64,000 nucleotides of DNA from Siphonodentalium dalli (GCA_032622095.1 CP136064.1:250978484-251042483); one strand, 5' to 3'. Numbered from the stretch's first letter, positions 33,395-43,412 are shown. Program-made: numbers and translations. Notes: generated by a model from the letters alone, not told the origin.

Positions 33395-34228
33395 TTATTT
33401 TCTCTTCTTTCTTTTTTTCTTTGGATTGGATTTTTCTGCTGAAGATTCTGGAGTAGGAGGAGTTTTCTGTGGGTGCTGTTCTGTAAGAAGTTGTAATCTT
33501 TTTGCCTTATCTTCATCTTTCCATTTTTGCTGCATTATTCGGGATTCTTCCAACTCTCTTTTGGTATCGGCTATCATTTTTTGTATAGCGATAGTGTCTT
33601 CTACAGACAGAGTGGTGTCTGTGCTGATGTTGTTGTTGTTGCTGGCGGCGGAGCTGGGGGACACCGGGATGTTTTGGTAATCCGGTGTCCGAGGTGTAAA
33701 GCTGTCCAGTTCCACGTCGAAGCTGGCGGCAGGAACATCTGGGGTGGTATCCACGTCCCTGTCTCCGCAAGCCTCGACGACGACAGCAGGGACCTCCGGC
33801 AGATCCACGGAGTCCCTGCTAGCTGGTTCAATGTCGTCAGTATCCATGCAGGTCGAGTCGTCTGGGCGTCTCTCAGACAACTTCGACCCGCCGGCTATGA
33901 CTATAGACGGCTGAGCCACACGGGGAGGGGTGACCGGTCGATCAACGGTCACCCCCTTCTGCTTCTTCCATTTAGCCCGTCTGGCGGCGTCCCTTCTTTT
34001 TCTAGTAGGCGTCTTCTTCTTGGGAGGCCCCTTCCCAACCTTCATGGAACAGGAGGCATTCTTGGAGTTGGTGTCCCGGGTCTGTGATCTCTGGGTGCCA
34101 GCATCTTCAGTCCGGAACTCCAGGCAAAGAGTCAGATATCCCCTGCTAGACTGGAGAGACCAGTTAGCAATGTCCAATATCCGACTTCTTTGCACTGCGG
34201 CCAACACAGCGTCTGGGATTAAATCCAT
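33395..34228 (-). CDS. ORF1/gag-like basic protein of a retroelement, or lineage-specific uncharacterised protein
   Basis: A 277-codon minus-strand frame from the ATG at 34226-34228 (MDLIPDAVLAAVQR). The open frame extends 23 codons further upstream to a GTG, but no ATG lies there, so I use this start. Seen: an N-terminal part with RILDIANWSLQSSRGYLTLC (residues 16-35); a basic patch PTRKRRDAARRAKWKKQK (74-91); a Pro/Asp/Ser-rich acidic middle (100-190) with SNNNN at 197-200; a likely coiled coil (208-250, MIADTKRELEESRIMQQKWK); a Lys/Arg tail (268-277) like a nuclear signal. The pattern 'WxxxSxxxYLTLxLxF ... basic RRRD patch' recalls uncharacterised, often retroelement-associated, invertebrate proteins; that is recollection, not a search. 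GC content is clearly higher than the flanks, suggesting recent arrival. No reverse transcriptase frame adjoins it. Plus-strand frames over it are shadows. Confidence 0.5.
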   Translation of the reverse strand: MDLIPDAVLAAVQRSRILDIANWSLQSSRGYLTLCLEFRTEDAGTQRSQTRDTNSKNASCSMKVGKGPPKKKTPTRKRRDAARRAKWKKQKGVTVDRPVTPPRVAQPSIVIAGGSKLSERRPDDSTCMDTDDIEPASRDSVDLPEVPAVVVEACGDRDVDTTPDVPAASFDVELDSFTPRTPDYQNIPVSPSSAASNNNNISTDTTLSVEDTIAIQKMIADTKRELEESRIMQQKWKDEDKAKRLQLLTEQHPQKTPPTPESSAEKSNPKKKRKKRK

Positions 34229-34385
34229 AAGCCTAATCCAAAACCGTCTCACTGGCGTTAAGCACGGGGGCAGCTGCACCCGGAGGCGCGGCCACACGAC
34301 TCACCCGTGCTCAACGCTCTGACCGAAGAGGAACTAATAAGGATCGAAGCAATCACGACCGTTTCGCTCCACTCTCCTGCCAGAG

Positions 34386-34410
34386 AACTATTAACTATTA
34401 ACTATTAACA
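34386..34410. repeat. Short (ACTATTA)n microsatellite
   Basis: Three and a half copies of ACTATTA directly upstream of the ORF-bearing GC-rich block. A short tandem tail at the edge of such a block is what some LINE/SINE 3' ends leave, but here it lies on the 5' side of the minus-strand ORF, so any such element would be on the + strand. Confidence 0.6.
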
Positions 34411-34624
34411 CGTTGACTGACAAAACCATTTATGGTAAATCCTTCAGATTTGCCAAACTCCATAATCACCTTGATGTGGTAGTACATCTTTAATATCTAA
34501 GTGTCACATGTCGTGGAGATATCGAATAATATTCCATATTTGGTCTCTATTTATTTATGAGAAACATGACAAAATATTACGAGATAACTCATAGTCATGC
34601 AGTACCTGTGACCATGCCTCAAAT
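34411..34624. other. No recognised feature
   Basis: Short AT-rich spacer. Confidence 0.4.
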
Positions 34625-34735
34625 TATGGTGTTAGTCAATTGCAGAATGAGGTCTCTAGAGGGTGAATCTATTGACACAACACAGTGGGCTAGCATCACT
34701 AAATTCTCCCTCTAGGGACTCTGGGGACCTAAGTC
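34625..34735. repeat. Half-copy of 'GAATGAGG' foldback
   Basis: GCAGAATGAGGTCTCTAGAG and GGGGACCTAAGT flank one hairpin with GGGCTAGCATCACTAAATTC. Outer ends are poorly kept. Confidence 0.6.
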
Positions 34736-34747
34736 AGCATATAATAA

Positions 34748-34913
34748 ACATATTATCACTACAGTGAAGTGATCTGAGTCTCCACATCACGTCTCGTTGA
34801 GAAGGTGAGATCCCGGATCAGACTCACAGCCTGTGGCAGCTCGTCTGATCCAGGATCTCACCATCTCAACTCGGCGTGATATGGAGACTCAGATCACTTC
34901 AGTGTAGTGATAA
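34748..34913. repeat. 166-bp imperfect palindrome
   Basis: TTATCACTACAGTGAAGTGA at the left and the near-complement at the right (TCACTTCAGTGTAGTGATAA). Arms also share GATCTGAGTCTCCA / TGGAGACTCAGATC and GGTGAGATCCCGGATCAGAC and its relative, with an apex near CAGCCTGTGGCAGCT. No coding. Confidence 0.8.
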
Positions 34914-34954
34914 TCTGTGAACCACAAGCTGTTGACATTATAATAATTGACTTA

Positions 34955-35419
34955 GGCCAAAATAAAAAAGACCTGTGTTTCTGGTGACCCGCCCACCTCT
35001 ATTCAAGTGCCCCCAACCATTTTCATTTTATTGATTTTGCAATATTAATACACATCCGATTTTAAATTCCGTGTAATGCGATTCATTTCCGTGTAAAACG
35101 GACACATCACATGAACTGTTAAACTGCAAATTATACCACACTTTAATTAGGTCACAGCCGAATCAAACTTATTTTTTCATGTTTTATTCAATAAAACAAT
35201 AAATTACACTCGATTCTAATATTACGTACTTATAGTTCTATTATTTTATAGTACAATAAAAACAAGGAGAAGCAGTCTGGGGGGTATAAATATTTATTTT
35301 GAGCCAACTGGACAATAAAATGAAAAAATAAAATAAAATGAAAAGCCAGCCCCCCCCCCCCCTCCACCCATATTTTTTTCTTGCACGTCACCAGAAACAC
35401 AAGTACCTTTTTTTTGGCC
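34955..35419. mobile_element. TIR element (465 bp) with 7-bp direct repeat
   Basis: TGACTTA flanks both ends (34948-34954 and 35420-35426). The ends are GGCCAAAATAAAAAAG and CTTTTTTTTGGCC-like, followed inward by TGTGTTTCTGGTGAC and its complement GTCACCAGAAACACA, about 38 bp in total. The interior is AT-rich with a short C run (35350-35362). The superfamily is uncertain because 7-8 bp fits several groups. Confidence 0.75.
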
Positions 35420-35426
35420 TGACTTA

Positions 35427-35722
35427 TGCAAATGAAGGAAATAATGAGCCCTCATACTGAAATGAAGAAAATAATCAACGATTGCAGTTTAAAGTTCTGT
35501 GACGAATGGTACATGTTTATTTAAGGTCACTTATAATCAGGAATATGGATGAGTTTACATCCGTCATTGTTCATGCTACTAAGAGGCAGTGTATAAATTA
35601 GGTGTGTGCAAATCAGAGAAGAAAGTGGGCTCTTCTGGTTTAATGTCCTTTCAGCCACATGGTCACACGATATTTGATTTATAGAACACAAATGAGCACT
35701 TATCTGGAATTGAATAAGCTCA
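35427..35722. other. No recognised feature
   Basis: AT-rich spacer with part of a 105-codon minus-strand frame that continues into the foldback at 35.72 kb and is not protein-like. Confidence 0.4.
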
Positions 35723-36079
35723 GCAAGCCTGTAAATACTGTGTCTGTCTTTAGAAGAATGAGGTCCCCACTCCCAGTGGGTGAATTTTGACTCTATCCTG
35801 TACAGTGGGCTAGTGACACCAAATTTACCCTCTGGGGACCTCATTCTGCTTAGGCCTCATCTTCTGGGAGGAATCTATAGTTTCAAATGAAGATTGTTTT
35901 TAGTTACTTTTTCCATATAATTCCCTAATTTGTAGAAGATAAAATGCATAATCAAGGTGACTAACGGGTGAAGATCACCATCTTCAACTGGGGAACTTCA
36001 ATCTGATCCTAGGTCTCCTAGAAGTTGATGCCTTGGCAGAATGAGGTCCCAGAGGGTGACACACTATTTGCAGCCTTGT
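35723..36079. repeat. Foldback element, 'GAATGAGG' family, long form
   Basis: Left AAGCCTGTAAATACTGTGTC, hairpin with GAATGAGGTCCCCACTCCCA / GGGGACCTCATTCTGC, middle segment to TCCTAGGTCTCC, then a shortened right end ACACTATTTGCAGCCTTG. Confidence 0.7.
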
Positions 36080-36198
36080 AGCCTAGATATAATACTACTG
36101 TAAGTAGTAGTAATAAGTACTAGTACATGTAGCTAACTCACTTGGGAAAGGTTGTGATAAAAGTTCAACAGACAGTCTAATGACATTTTGATGATTAA

Positions 36199-36258
36199 CC
36201 CTTTCATGACAGGAGATTAAACCTTTCATGATGAGATCGGCCCCTGGCACTTAAAGGG
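36199..36258. mobile_element. 60-bp internally deleted TTAA MITE
   Basis: TTAA at 36195-36198 and 36259-36262, ends CCCTTTCATGACAGG and CCTGGCACTTAAAGGG. The ends match the 17742-17956 subfamily; almost all of the interior is gone. Confidence 0.65.
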
Positions 36259-36262
36259 TTAA

Positions 36263-36490
36263 ATATCCTGTGCCAGTGCATTCTCTTATATATGCAATTC
36301 TCCCATAGGGAGCTTCACATATATAAGAGAATGACAGGAGCTGCACTGGTGCAGCATTAAAGATCCTGTGCCAGTGCATTCTCTTATATATGCAATTCTC
36401 CCATAGGGAGCTTCACATATATAAGAGAATGCACTGGCTAACAAGGTAATGGTAAATATAGTTAGGCCAATGTATTCTCTTATATATTGG
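36263..36490. repeat. Duplicated CCAGTGCATTCTC palindromes
   Basis: Two consecutive hairpins of GATCCTGTGCCAGTGCATTC type (36268-36340 and 36362-36440) with the apex TTCTCCCATAGGGAGCTTC, then a third broken half at 36463-36485. They belong to the same palindrome family as the MITE payload but here are outside CCCTTT ends. Confidence 0.75.
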
Positions 36491-36523
36491 GCTGATTTTT
36501 AATTTTTTTTTTAAATAAATAAA

Positions 36524-37539
36524 AACGAGAGTTTTGATGTTGAATGTTGGTGTATACTGTTATGCACTATTATAGACAAATGTACATAATACAAATTATT
36601 CGAATTTATGGGTCACTCACATATATAAGAGAATGCACTGGCATAGGAACTGTAATGCTGCACCAGCGCAGCCTTGGATTAAATGTGAAAAGTGACCCAG
36701 ACATGGAATACTTGGGTTAATAGTGCCAATTTAAGTTTACAATGATATATAAATGCATCAAATTCTACAACAACACAGCCATCAAGATAATCACCTCACA
36801 GCTGACCCATTAATATCAAGTATATAGCAGAGCTGTCAACTAAATCATTGGCATTGTTTATGCTGAATGTTGGCATCTATATTAAACCTATAAAATTTAT
36901 AATGACATCAGACCATCTGCAGAGTGATATACTCAGCTGTGCAATGCAGCAAATATTTTCTATTCTACTGTTAATAGCATGTCATGTGTATTGTATTGTT
37001 ATTATAATTTCGATACCATAGCTTTCTTTATCTGCACATTGGCACAAGAGACATCAGAAAATGATATAGCAATATTAATAGCCAAGTAGTCCAAAGGCAT
37101 GGGATGGAATTGGTGAGTTTGGTTTAATATCGCTCCAAACAAATTTACCAGTACATAACAAGATTTTGGACTGATTAAACCGAATTTGGTGTGGTGACTC
37201 GTGGTACCCTTGGGGGAGTTATAATGATGTTAGTTTTTAAAATTTTGTAAACTTTGAAAAAAAAAACAACAAATTTTAATTGAGCACCTCGTTCAATCTA
37301 AATTAAATTTAAAAAAAAAGTTTATTATTTTATTAATTTTTTTTTGTATTTATTTATTTATTTTATTTGGTTAAATTGAGCAAGAAATTCAATCTATATA
37401 CAAAATTTGGTTGCGATCAGATAGAAAATGTTTGAGTTATCGCACCATGCGTAAAGTGTCTACAGACAGACCAAAAATGAGTGGTCAATGTGGATGTCGA
37501 CACTATGTTTACCATACTATGGTATGGGTAAACATAAAA
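36524..37539 (+). mobile_element. Pearl/Helitron-like element G with 5' hairpin deleted
   Basis: AACGAGAGTTTTGATGTTGA at 36524 joins the first bases of the family directly to body sequence that in element C begins at GAGAGTTTTGGTGTTGA (26468). The 3' part has one ~150-bp unit end and no ACGG expansion (ACAGACAGACCAAAAATGAG) before GTGGTCAATG and the hairpin CCATACTATGGTATGGG. Confidence 0.7.
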
Positions 37540-38249
37540 GTAATGTTTTTTTATTTGAATCAATTTTTTTTAAACTGTTATGAAAATATTTAGTTGTATG
37601 AAGTCTTTGAAAATGAAGGTTCTAAAATATGTTGCTTATCACATCTTGGCTAGATTAATAAGAATTCTATTAGACTATTATTTATTATTTCTTGTATAAC
37701 CATCAGATACAAATATCATGGCAGTATAGATATAGTGACCATGTACTTTAGGCATACACTTAGGTCCATGTGAGTTCCAATGTTGTGATAGAGATCTGGA
37801 TAGGTTGACCTGTGCTTGAACATTTACTAATAAATTTAGTAATTTTAGCCGAAAACTGAATATATTATCAATCACGTTTGCTCTTCGATTTAAATCAACA
37901 TTTTATTTTTTAAATCACTGATTTAAATAACTTTATTTAAATCGGCCAACCCTGCTCACATATATAAGAGAATTCATTGTCACAGGGTTTTCGCCACATT
38001 TCAAGAAGCTCTGGACAGTAGTCATATGAAAATTTCATCCAAAGGACTGGATATGATTCCTATTTATTATAAGCCTATTCCAAGAATCTCATTGTTCGAA
38101 CTTGACATATGTCGTATTTTTATTATGATTCTGCACAGTGTAGAATCGGATGATGCGGATGTCACATGACATAATAAGACAACAGTCTGTTTCTGAATAT
38201 GAATAAACTTTGTAACTTTTTTTTTATCAATTGATGGATTCTTGGACGG

Positions 38250-38400
38250 GTGGCGTGCAACAAACACAGAACGACACATGCGGTGTGTGAATGGGATTGC
38301 TGATACGGCACTTGTACCATCACAGAAGAATAGAACTCAAGGCTGCACCTCTCATTCTATACATCTGCACTGACACTTGTGCCGTATTGACAAACACACT
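38250..38400. repeat. Foldback palindrome, diverged, in duplication copy 1
   Basis: GCTGATACGGCACTTGTACC on the left and TGACACTTGTGCCGTATTGA on the right; same family as 3279-3394 with looser arms. Confidence 0.65.
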
Positions 38401-39084
38401 CATGTCATTCTGAGTATATCTTCCGAAGATTATTATAATAGAAACACCTCTATAATTCAATCTATATACAAAATTTGGTTGCGATCAATTTTTTTTAAAC
38501 TGTTATGAAAATATTTAGTTGTATGAAGTCTTTGAAAATGAAGGTTCTAAAATATGTTGCTTTATATCACATCTTGGCTAAATTAATAAGAATTCTATTA
38601 GACTATTATTTATTATTTCTTGTATAACCATCAGATACAAATATCATGGCAGTATAGATATAGTGACCATGTACTTTAGGCATACACTTAGGTCCATGTG
38701 AGTTCCAATGTTGTGATAGAGATCTGGATAGGTTGACCTGTGCTTGAACATTTACTAATAAATTTAGTAATTTTAGCCTGAAAACTGAATATATTATCAA
38801 CCACGTTTGCTCTTCGATTTAAATCGAACATTTTCGCCACATTTCAAGAAGCTCTGGACAGTAGTCATATGAAAATTTCATCCAAAGGACTGGATATGAT
38901 TCCTATTTATTATAAGCCTATTCCAAGAATCTCATTGTTCGAACTTGACATATGTCGTATTTTTATTATGATTCTGCACAGTGTAGAATCGGATGATGCG
39001 GATGTCACATGACATAAGACAACAGTCTGTTTCTGAATAAACTTTGTAGCCTTTTTTTTTATCAATTGATGGATTCTTGGACGG

Positions 39085-39245
39085 GTGGCGTGCAACAAAC
39101 ACAGAACGGCACGCGTGGTGTGTGAATGGGTTTGCCGATACGGCACTTGTACCATCACAGAAGGATAGAACTCAAGGCTGCACCTCTCATTCTATCCATC
39201 TGCACTGACACTTGTGCCGTATTGACAAACACACTCATGTCATTC
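39085..39245. repeat. Foldback palindrome, diverged, in duplication copy 2
   Basis: GCCGATACGGCACTTGTACC and TGACACTTGTGCCGTATTGA; it keeps GGGTTTGCCGATACGG, closer to the 3279 copy than its duplicate partner (GGGATTGCTGATACGG). Confidence 0.65.
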
Positions 39246-39290
39246 TGAGTATATCTTCCGAAGATTATTATAATAGAAACACCTCTTAAC

Positions 39291-39640
39291 ATGAATAATG
39301 AACCATTCCAATGTATATCGGTATGTGTACTTTCATAACTACTGGGAGAATCCACTCCACTATGAAAGGGTTAAACATCTAACCCTGGCCTCAGATCCCA
39401 ATGACACCATTAAAATACATGTACATGTAAAATGGTGCAAAGTGGTAACAGGCTATTAAGAATTACTTAATAATAGGGTTCAGTGTATGGCAAGCAGTAC
39501 CTTGAAATTATGCAATGAAGATTATGTCAATATAACATGTAATTGAGGGAACGTTGACACCTCATTTTATTACTACTCATCATGTTGACACTTGCAAATA
39601 GGACGCAATGCCTTCGATGATGGGATGTCTACATAACATA
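39291..39640. other. Partial 'actgaatggga' repeat, otherwise nothing
   Basis: AATGAACCATTCCAATGTAT ... GGGAGAATCCACTCCACTAT ... GGGTTAA (39295-39374) is the right part of the repeat also at 12.95 and 21.9 kb. The remainder is unassigned. Confidence 0.45.
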
Positions 39641-39831
39641 CAGTAATGCCCTAAAATAACAGACTCCTTAACCACAGCAGAATTATGGGTAACTTTTCAG
39701 GATTTAGTCGGAAATATTGCTTGTTGCCATTCATCGGAAAGCTCTCACAAGCCATATTTCTGACTAAATCCTGAGAAGTATAACCCATAATTCTGCTGTG
39801 GTTAAGGAGTCGATTATTTAGGGCATTACTG
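39641..39831. mobile_element. Palindromic mariner-type MITE, copy 3 (191 bp)
   Basis: CAGTAATGCCCTAAAATAAC at left, complement at right, TA on both sides. The apex is shortened to GGAAAGCTCTCACAAGCC, so it has lost about 20 bp of one arm relative to the 12578 copy. Confidence 0.8.
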
Positions 39832-40307
39832 TATTTGATGCACACAAACTTTGCCTTCACAACATGCAGAGTGAAGGGACCTGCAAAATGCAGTCCGACT
39901 ATCATACACAGCCTTTGGCCGTAAATGACTCAATTACTTCACAATATGCATGTTGTAGAATAACATGTCTATTGCTTTGAATTAAATAATAAGACACTTT
40001 ATCTTGGATAAAACACTACCCACAGACCTGGGTCCCATGTGCCTGCGAAACAACCCTGCCACTTATCTTGCCCCAAATAGATGGCCTTTTTTGTCAAGTC
40101 AAGAATTCAAAGCAATAAGCCATACCGTAAATTGAACTATAATGCTTTAATTTGGACATCAAAATAATTACTTTATATGTATAAGAAAATTTAAGACATA
40201 CCCAGTATCCACATTATAAAATATAAGACTGGACCAATACATGTATTTTGCCCGGCATTTCCATGTGTAACATACCAAATCAAATGTGAAAGGAACTTGA
40301 TATTAAA
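39832..40307. other. No recognised feature
   Basis: AT-rich unassigned sequence. Confidence 0.4.
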
Positions 40308-40670
40308 GTGATGTGAAACACTCCGGTAAGGTGATCAAATATATATGGAGAATAATCTTGTTCAAAAGTAAGTTTTACAAATAGTATATCCAAATTGACA
40401 ACACACACCGCCATTCTAAGATATGAATTAAATGCAATGACTCTTGATGGCAAAATTATTGGTGTCAGTTTATCGACGATAGTTCCACCCCGAATCGACA
40501 TGTAAATATTTACAATTGAGCATAGTTCAGACAATGTTTTCTATGGAGTAGTATGGTCAATTTTTTTTTATTTTCGGCAATGCTAGTAGAATACTACATC
40601 CCTTAGGATGGCATAGCGCCTGAGTACTATCGGATTGATTTCACGCACCCGAACAAGTCCATAATATGTC
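40308..40670. repeat. Dispersed ~370-bp repeat, copy 2
   Basis: Same orientation as 31128-31500, with matching ends AAAGTGATGTGAAACACTC and CACGCACCCGAACAAGT. Confidence 0.7.
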
Positions 40671-40951
40671 TTTAATTTGGACATAAAAATAATTACTTAC
40701 ATGTATAAGCAAATTGTGATTCAAACCCATTATCTACATTATACATTATCTACATTTGCATCACTCATGCGTTAAACGAGTACCAGTCAGCTTGTCATAC
40801 TGATGAGTATCAGAGCATGTTCTGATCAAACTAGAGCAGCGCCTGCAATGGCTGCAGCCGGTTCATTGGTTGGCTAGTACAAATGACTGGGGTAATATTG
40901 TACCAAGCGTGTTAGAGCAAGAAATTGGTTAATCGCTATATAAAACTGGTA

Positions 40952-40982
<31 letters not shown>
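40952..40982. repeat. (ATT)n microsatellite
   Basis: About ten copies of ATT. Confidence 0.95.
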
Positions 40983-41096
40983 GACTGGACCAAAATTCAA
41001 ACTAACTTCCATGTGTAACGTATCACATCAAATGTGTAAGCAACCTGATATTAAACTATATGTATAACAAGAAGTTGCACCTCAGGTGCTGGGATA

Positions 41097-41119
41097 CCCC
41101 CCCCCCCCCCCCCCCCCCC
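41097..41119. repeat. 23-base poly-C tract
   Basis: An uninterrupted C run followed by ATGGTGCC. Confidence 0.95.
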
Positions 41120-41754
41120 ATGGTGCCAATTGAAACATGGGCATGACAGAAAACAAATCTTAAAAGATATATGAGCAGGCAGACAAAATTCAACAGTTTC
41201 AGATGGATAATTATAGAACGGAAAATGTAAGCAACATAACTAAGCCCTCTTTTGAAAGCTCTTCTGATGCCAAACCTGCATACCAATTTCAACAGTACCT
41301 GTAAGAAAATGCACTGGCACAGGACCTTTAATGCTGCACTTTGAAAAGTTAAGGTATAAAAATACAATACCTTGTTTCCACATAGGTTAATCCATTATCA
41401 ATGAAGAAACTCAATAATACTCAAACATTTATAAAATAAAGTACCCGTAGAAGTCTAAATGTACTTGTGTGAATATTGATTGTGTAAATACGCTTGTGCC
41501 GAAAAGAGTATTTTGCACAACAAACAATCCGATGCGGTATGTATACAATATATAAGCGATCTTGAGGTACACAAAGACACCAACCAGTGACAACAGCAGC
41601 TGACTGTGCAGTCAACCATAAAAATAAACACAGACAGTGTTGTGAACTTATGGTAGCTTAAAAATAGAAACTTAGCCAAACAAAGAGGAGTACTGTAACA
41701 GATACTGGCATCCTAATAAACATTATTAAGCCTGGGAACATGGCCATGCCTTAA

Positions 41755-42215
41755 AGGCACGGGCGGCATTCGTTGCAGAAATATTCATATTTGTTCAAAT
41801 CGCCATCAACAGAAGGAATATTAATATATATATATATAGTTTTGTTCATATGTCAAACATAATCAGCACGTAAATAGTATATTGTCGTCAAGACATACGA
41901 TGGTGTACGTAAACAAGAGCCTACTTCTGTTTACATGTACATAACACAGCTCAATTCTATTGGTTAATCACACACAAATGATATAAACGCTCTTTATTAT
42001 TACCATCAGGAAAACAGTAACAAATAACGCTCTTTATGTTTACCATATCCGGATCTAAACAAAAGCCAGGTTCTGTAACGTTTTTTGCTTTTGTTTACAT
42101 AACAAAGGAAAACATTTGACAATAACATACTGTTTATGCCATATTTCTGATTGGTATAAGAACAAGGTATGTCTATATTTTACTATTCTTTCTGTTTATG
42201 GCGGTTTTTGATGCC
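41755..42215 (+). mobile_element. 'AGGCACG' TTAA element, copy with damaged right end
   Basis: TTAA at 41751-41754, then AGGCACGGGCGGCATTCGTT. The body matches 48423-48961 closely (GCTCTTTA words, ATCCGGATCTAAACAAAAGC). Similarity stops after GGCGGTTTTTGATG near 42212 without the expected terminus. Confidence 0.7.
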
Positions 42216-42264
42216 ATACCCCTGGATACCATATCTCCCCACCACATCCACCCATGTGCAAGCC

Positions 42265-42520
42265 TGGTAATATGACCTTTGTTATTTGCAGAATGAGGTT
42301 ATCAGAGGGTGAATTTAGTGATACTATACCGTGTATGATAGCACAGTGGGCTAGCATCACCAAATTCATCCTCTGGGGACCTCATTCTGCTTTGGCCTCA
42401 TCTTCTGGGAAGTATCTATATCCTCAAATCAACATTGTTTTTATTTACTTTTTCCTTTCTGATCAGTTTCCATATCCCCTAATTTACAAAAGATAAAATG
42501 CATAATCGAGGTGATTAATG
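42265..42520. repeat. Foldback element, 'GAATGAGG' family, followed by a minisatellite
   Basis: Left hairpin (GCAGAATGAGGTTATCAGAG ... CTCTGGGGACCTCATTCTGC) and middle segment to GGTGATTAATGGGTGA, where the 31-bp array begins in place of the usual AACATCACC. Confidence 0.7.
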
Positions 42521-42793
42521 GGTGACTGGGGAGACAGCGACCAGCCTAGAGGGCGACTGGGGAGACAGCGACCAGCATAGAGGGCGACTGGGGAGACAGG
42601 GACCAGCCTTGAGGCTGATGTTGAGGGTGAATAGGGAGACAGCGACCAGCCTAGAGGGCGACTGGGGAGACAGAGACCAGCCTAGAGGGCGACTGTGAGA
42701 CAGGGACCAGCCTAGAGGGTGACTGGGGAGACAGGGACCAGTCTAGAGAGTAACTGGGGAGACGGACCAGCCAAGAGGGCAACTGGGGAGACA
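42520..42793. repeat. 31-bp minisatellite
   Basis: Units start at 42520, 42551, 42582, 42625, 42656, 42687, 42717, 42748 and 42777; consensus GGGCGACTGGGGAGACAGCG, then ACCAGCCTAGA. One unit carries 12 extra bases (GAGGCTGATGTT). The units contain no spacers. Confidence 0.95.
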
Positions 42794-43408
42794 CATGTCA
42801 CATATCTGTTGTTACAGAAATGTAAACATGTCAGACACAAATTCCTGGAATCGTGCTAAACATAGAACATCACATTGCAATTGCTATTAACACTCCGCCA
42901 GTTCTAAACCACACAATTGTGTCAACTTACATGTACATTTGAATAGTCTTTGATTCCTCCCCTGGGGAATGTATAATCAGGGATCAGGGGTGCTAAAACG
43001 GCAGAATTATTCCAGTATGATCCCCGACAGATTTGGCAGATTTCCTCAACAGGGGGCTGTAGCCCCCCCCCCCCCCCTGACCCCCCCCCCTCCCATAACG
43101 AGGATCCAACATTTACAACTTTAAAATACTTCCAGTGGATCTATGTAACATTGAGTATCTAATAGGGCCATAACAATACAAGATACAAATTGATACGATT
43201 AGTGATACATAATCAATGATACGATTGATACATATCACGATACGCTAAATTAGTGTTCTCAAATGAATGACCATATGAACTATCAGTTTAAAACTGGAGA
43301 TAGAGTTAATTTTTAACTAAAATGTAGTTTAATAGTTACATACAGCTACATGTACACATGTACTGGTAGATAAGTCAAATACACAAAATACACATAGTGC
43401 CCATCTTC
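42794..43408. other. No gene; C-rich tract
   Basis: C runs at 43063-43077 and 43081-43090 adjoin CAGGGGGCTGTAG. A stretch at 43170-43240 is rich in GATACGAT/ATACGATTGAT words, echoed at 43930-43990 (ACACAATACGATACGTATAC), on either side of the TTAA element at 43413. Confidence 0.5.
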
Positions 43409-43412
43409 TTAA

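Larger units (their letters stand above)
37383..39290. repeat. Tandem duplication of a ~0.85-1.07-kb segment
   Basis: Copy 1 is 37383-38452 and copy 2 about 38453-39290. Both start with CAATCTATATACAAAATTTG and end near GATTATTATAATAGAAACAC. Copy 2 lacks about 142 bp of copy 1 (the 3' end of element G) and about 90 bp near 37.91-38.00 kb, while the rest is almost identical. The 65- and 64-codon minus-strand frames (37678-37875, 38606-38800) are similar only because of the duplication. Each copy ends in a foldback palindrome. Confidence 0.9.
40671..41754. other. No gene; microsatellite and C run
   Basis: Holds an (ATT)n microsatellite (40952-40982) and a run of 23 C (41097-41119). The 103-codon minus-strand frame there gets its glycines from the C run. 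Part of 41280-41345 resembles the decayed MITE payload (AAAATGCACTGGCACAGGA). Confidence 0.45.

Noticed and set aside
33527-34087. 186- and 130-codon plus-strand frames opposite the ORF1-like frame
   Set aside because: Shadows in a GC-rich block; the minus-strand frame is longer and has protein-like composition with a clear basic patch and coiled coil.
37678-38800. Two similar 65- and 64-codon minus-strand frames suggesting a duplicated gene
   Set aside because: They lie in the two halves of a tandem DNA duplication in which non-coding parts are equally conserved, so similarity does not indicate selection on protein.
41056-41367. 103-codon minus-strand frame with a glycine run
   Set aside because: The glycines come from the poly-C tract at 41097-41119; no other protein feature.
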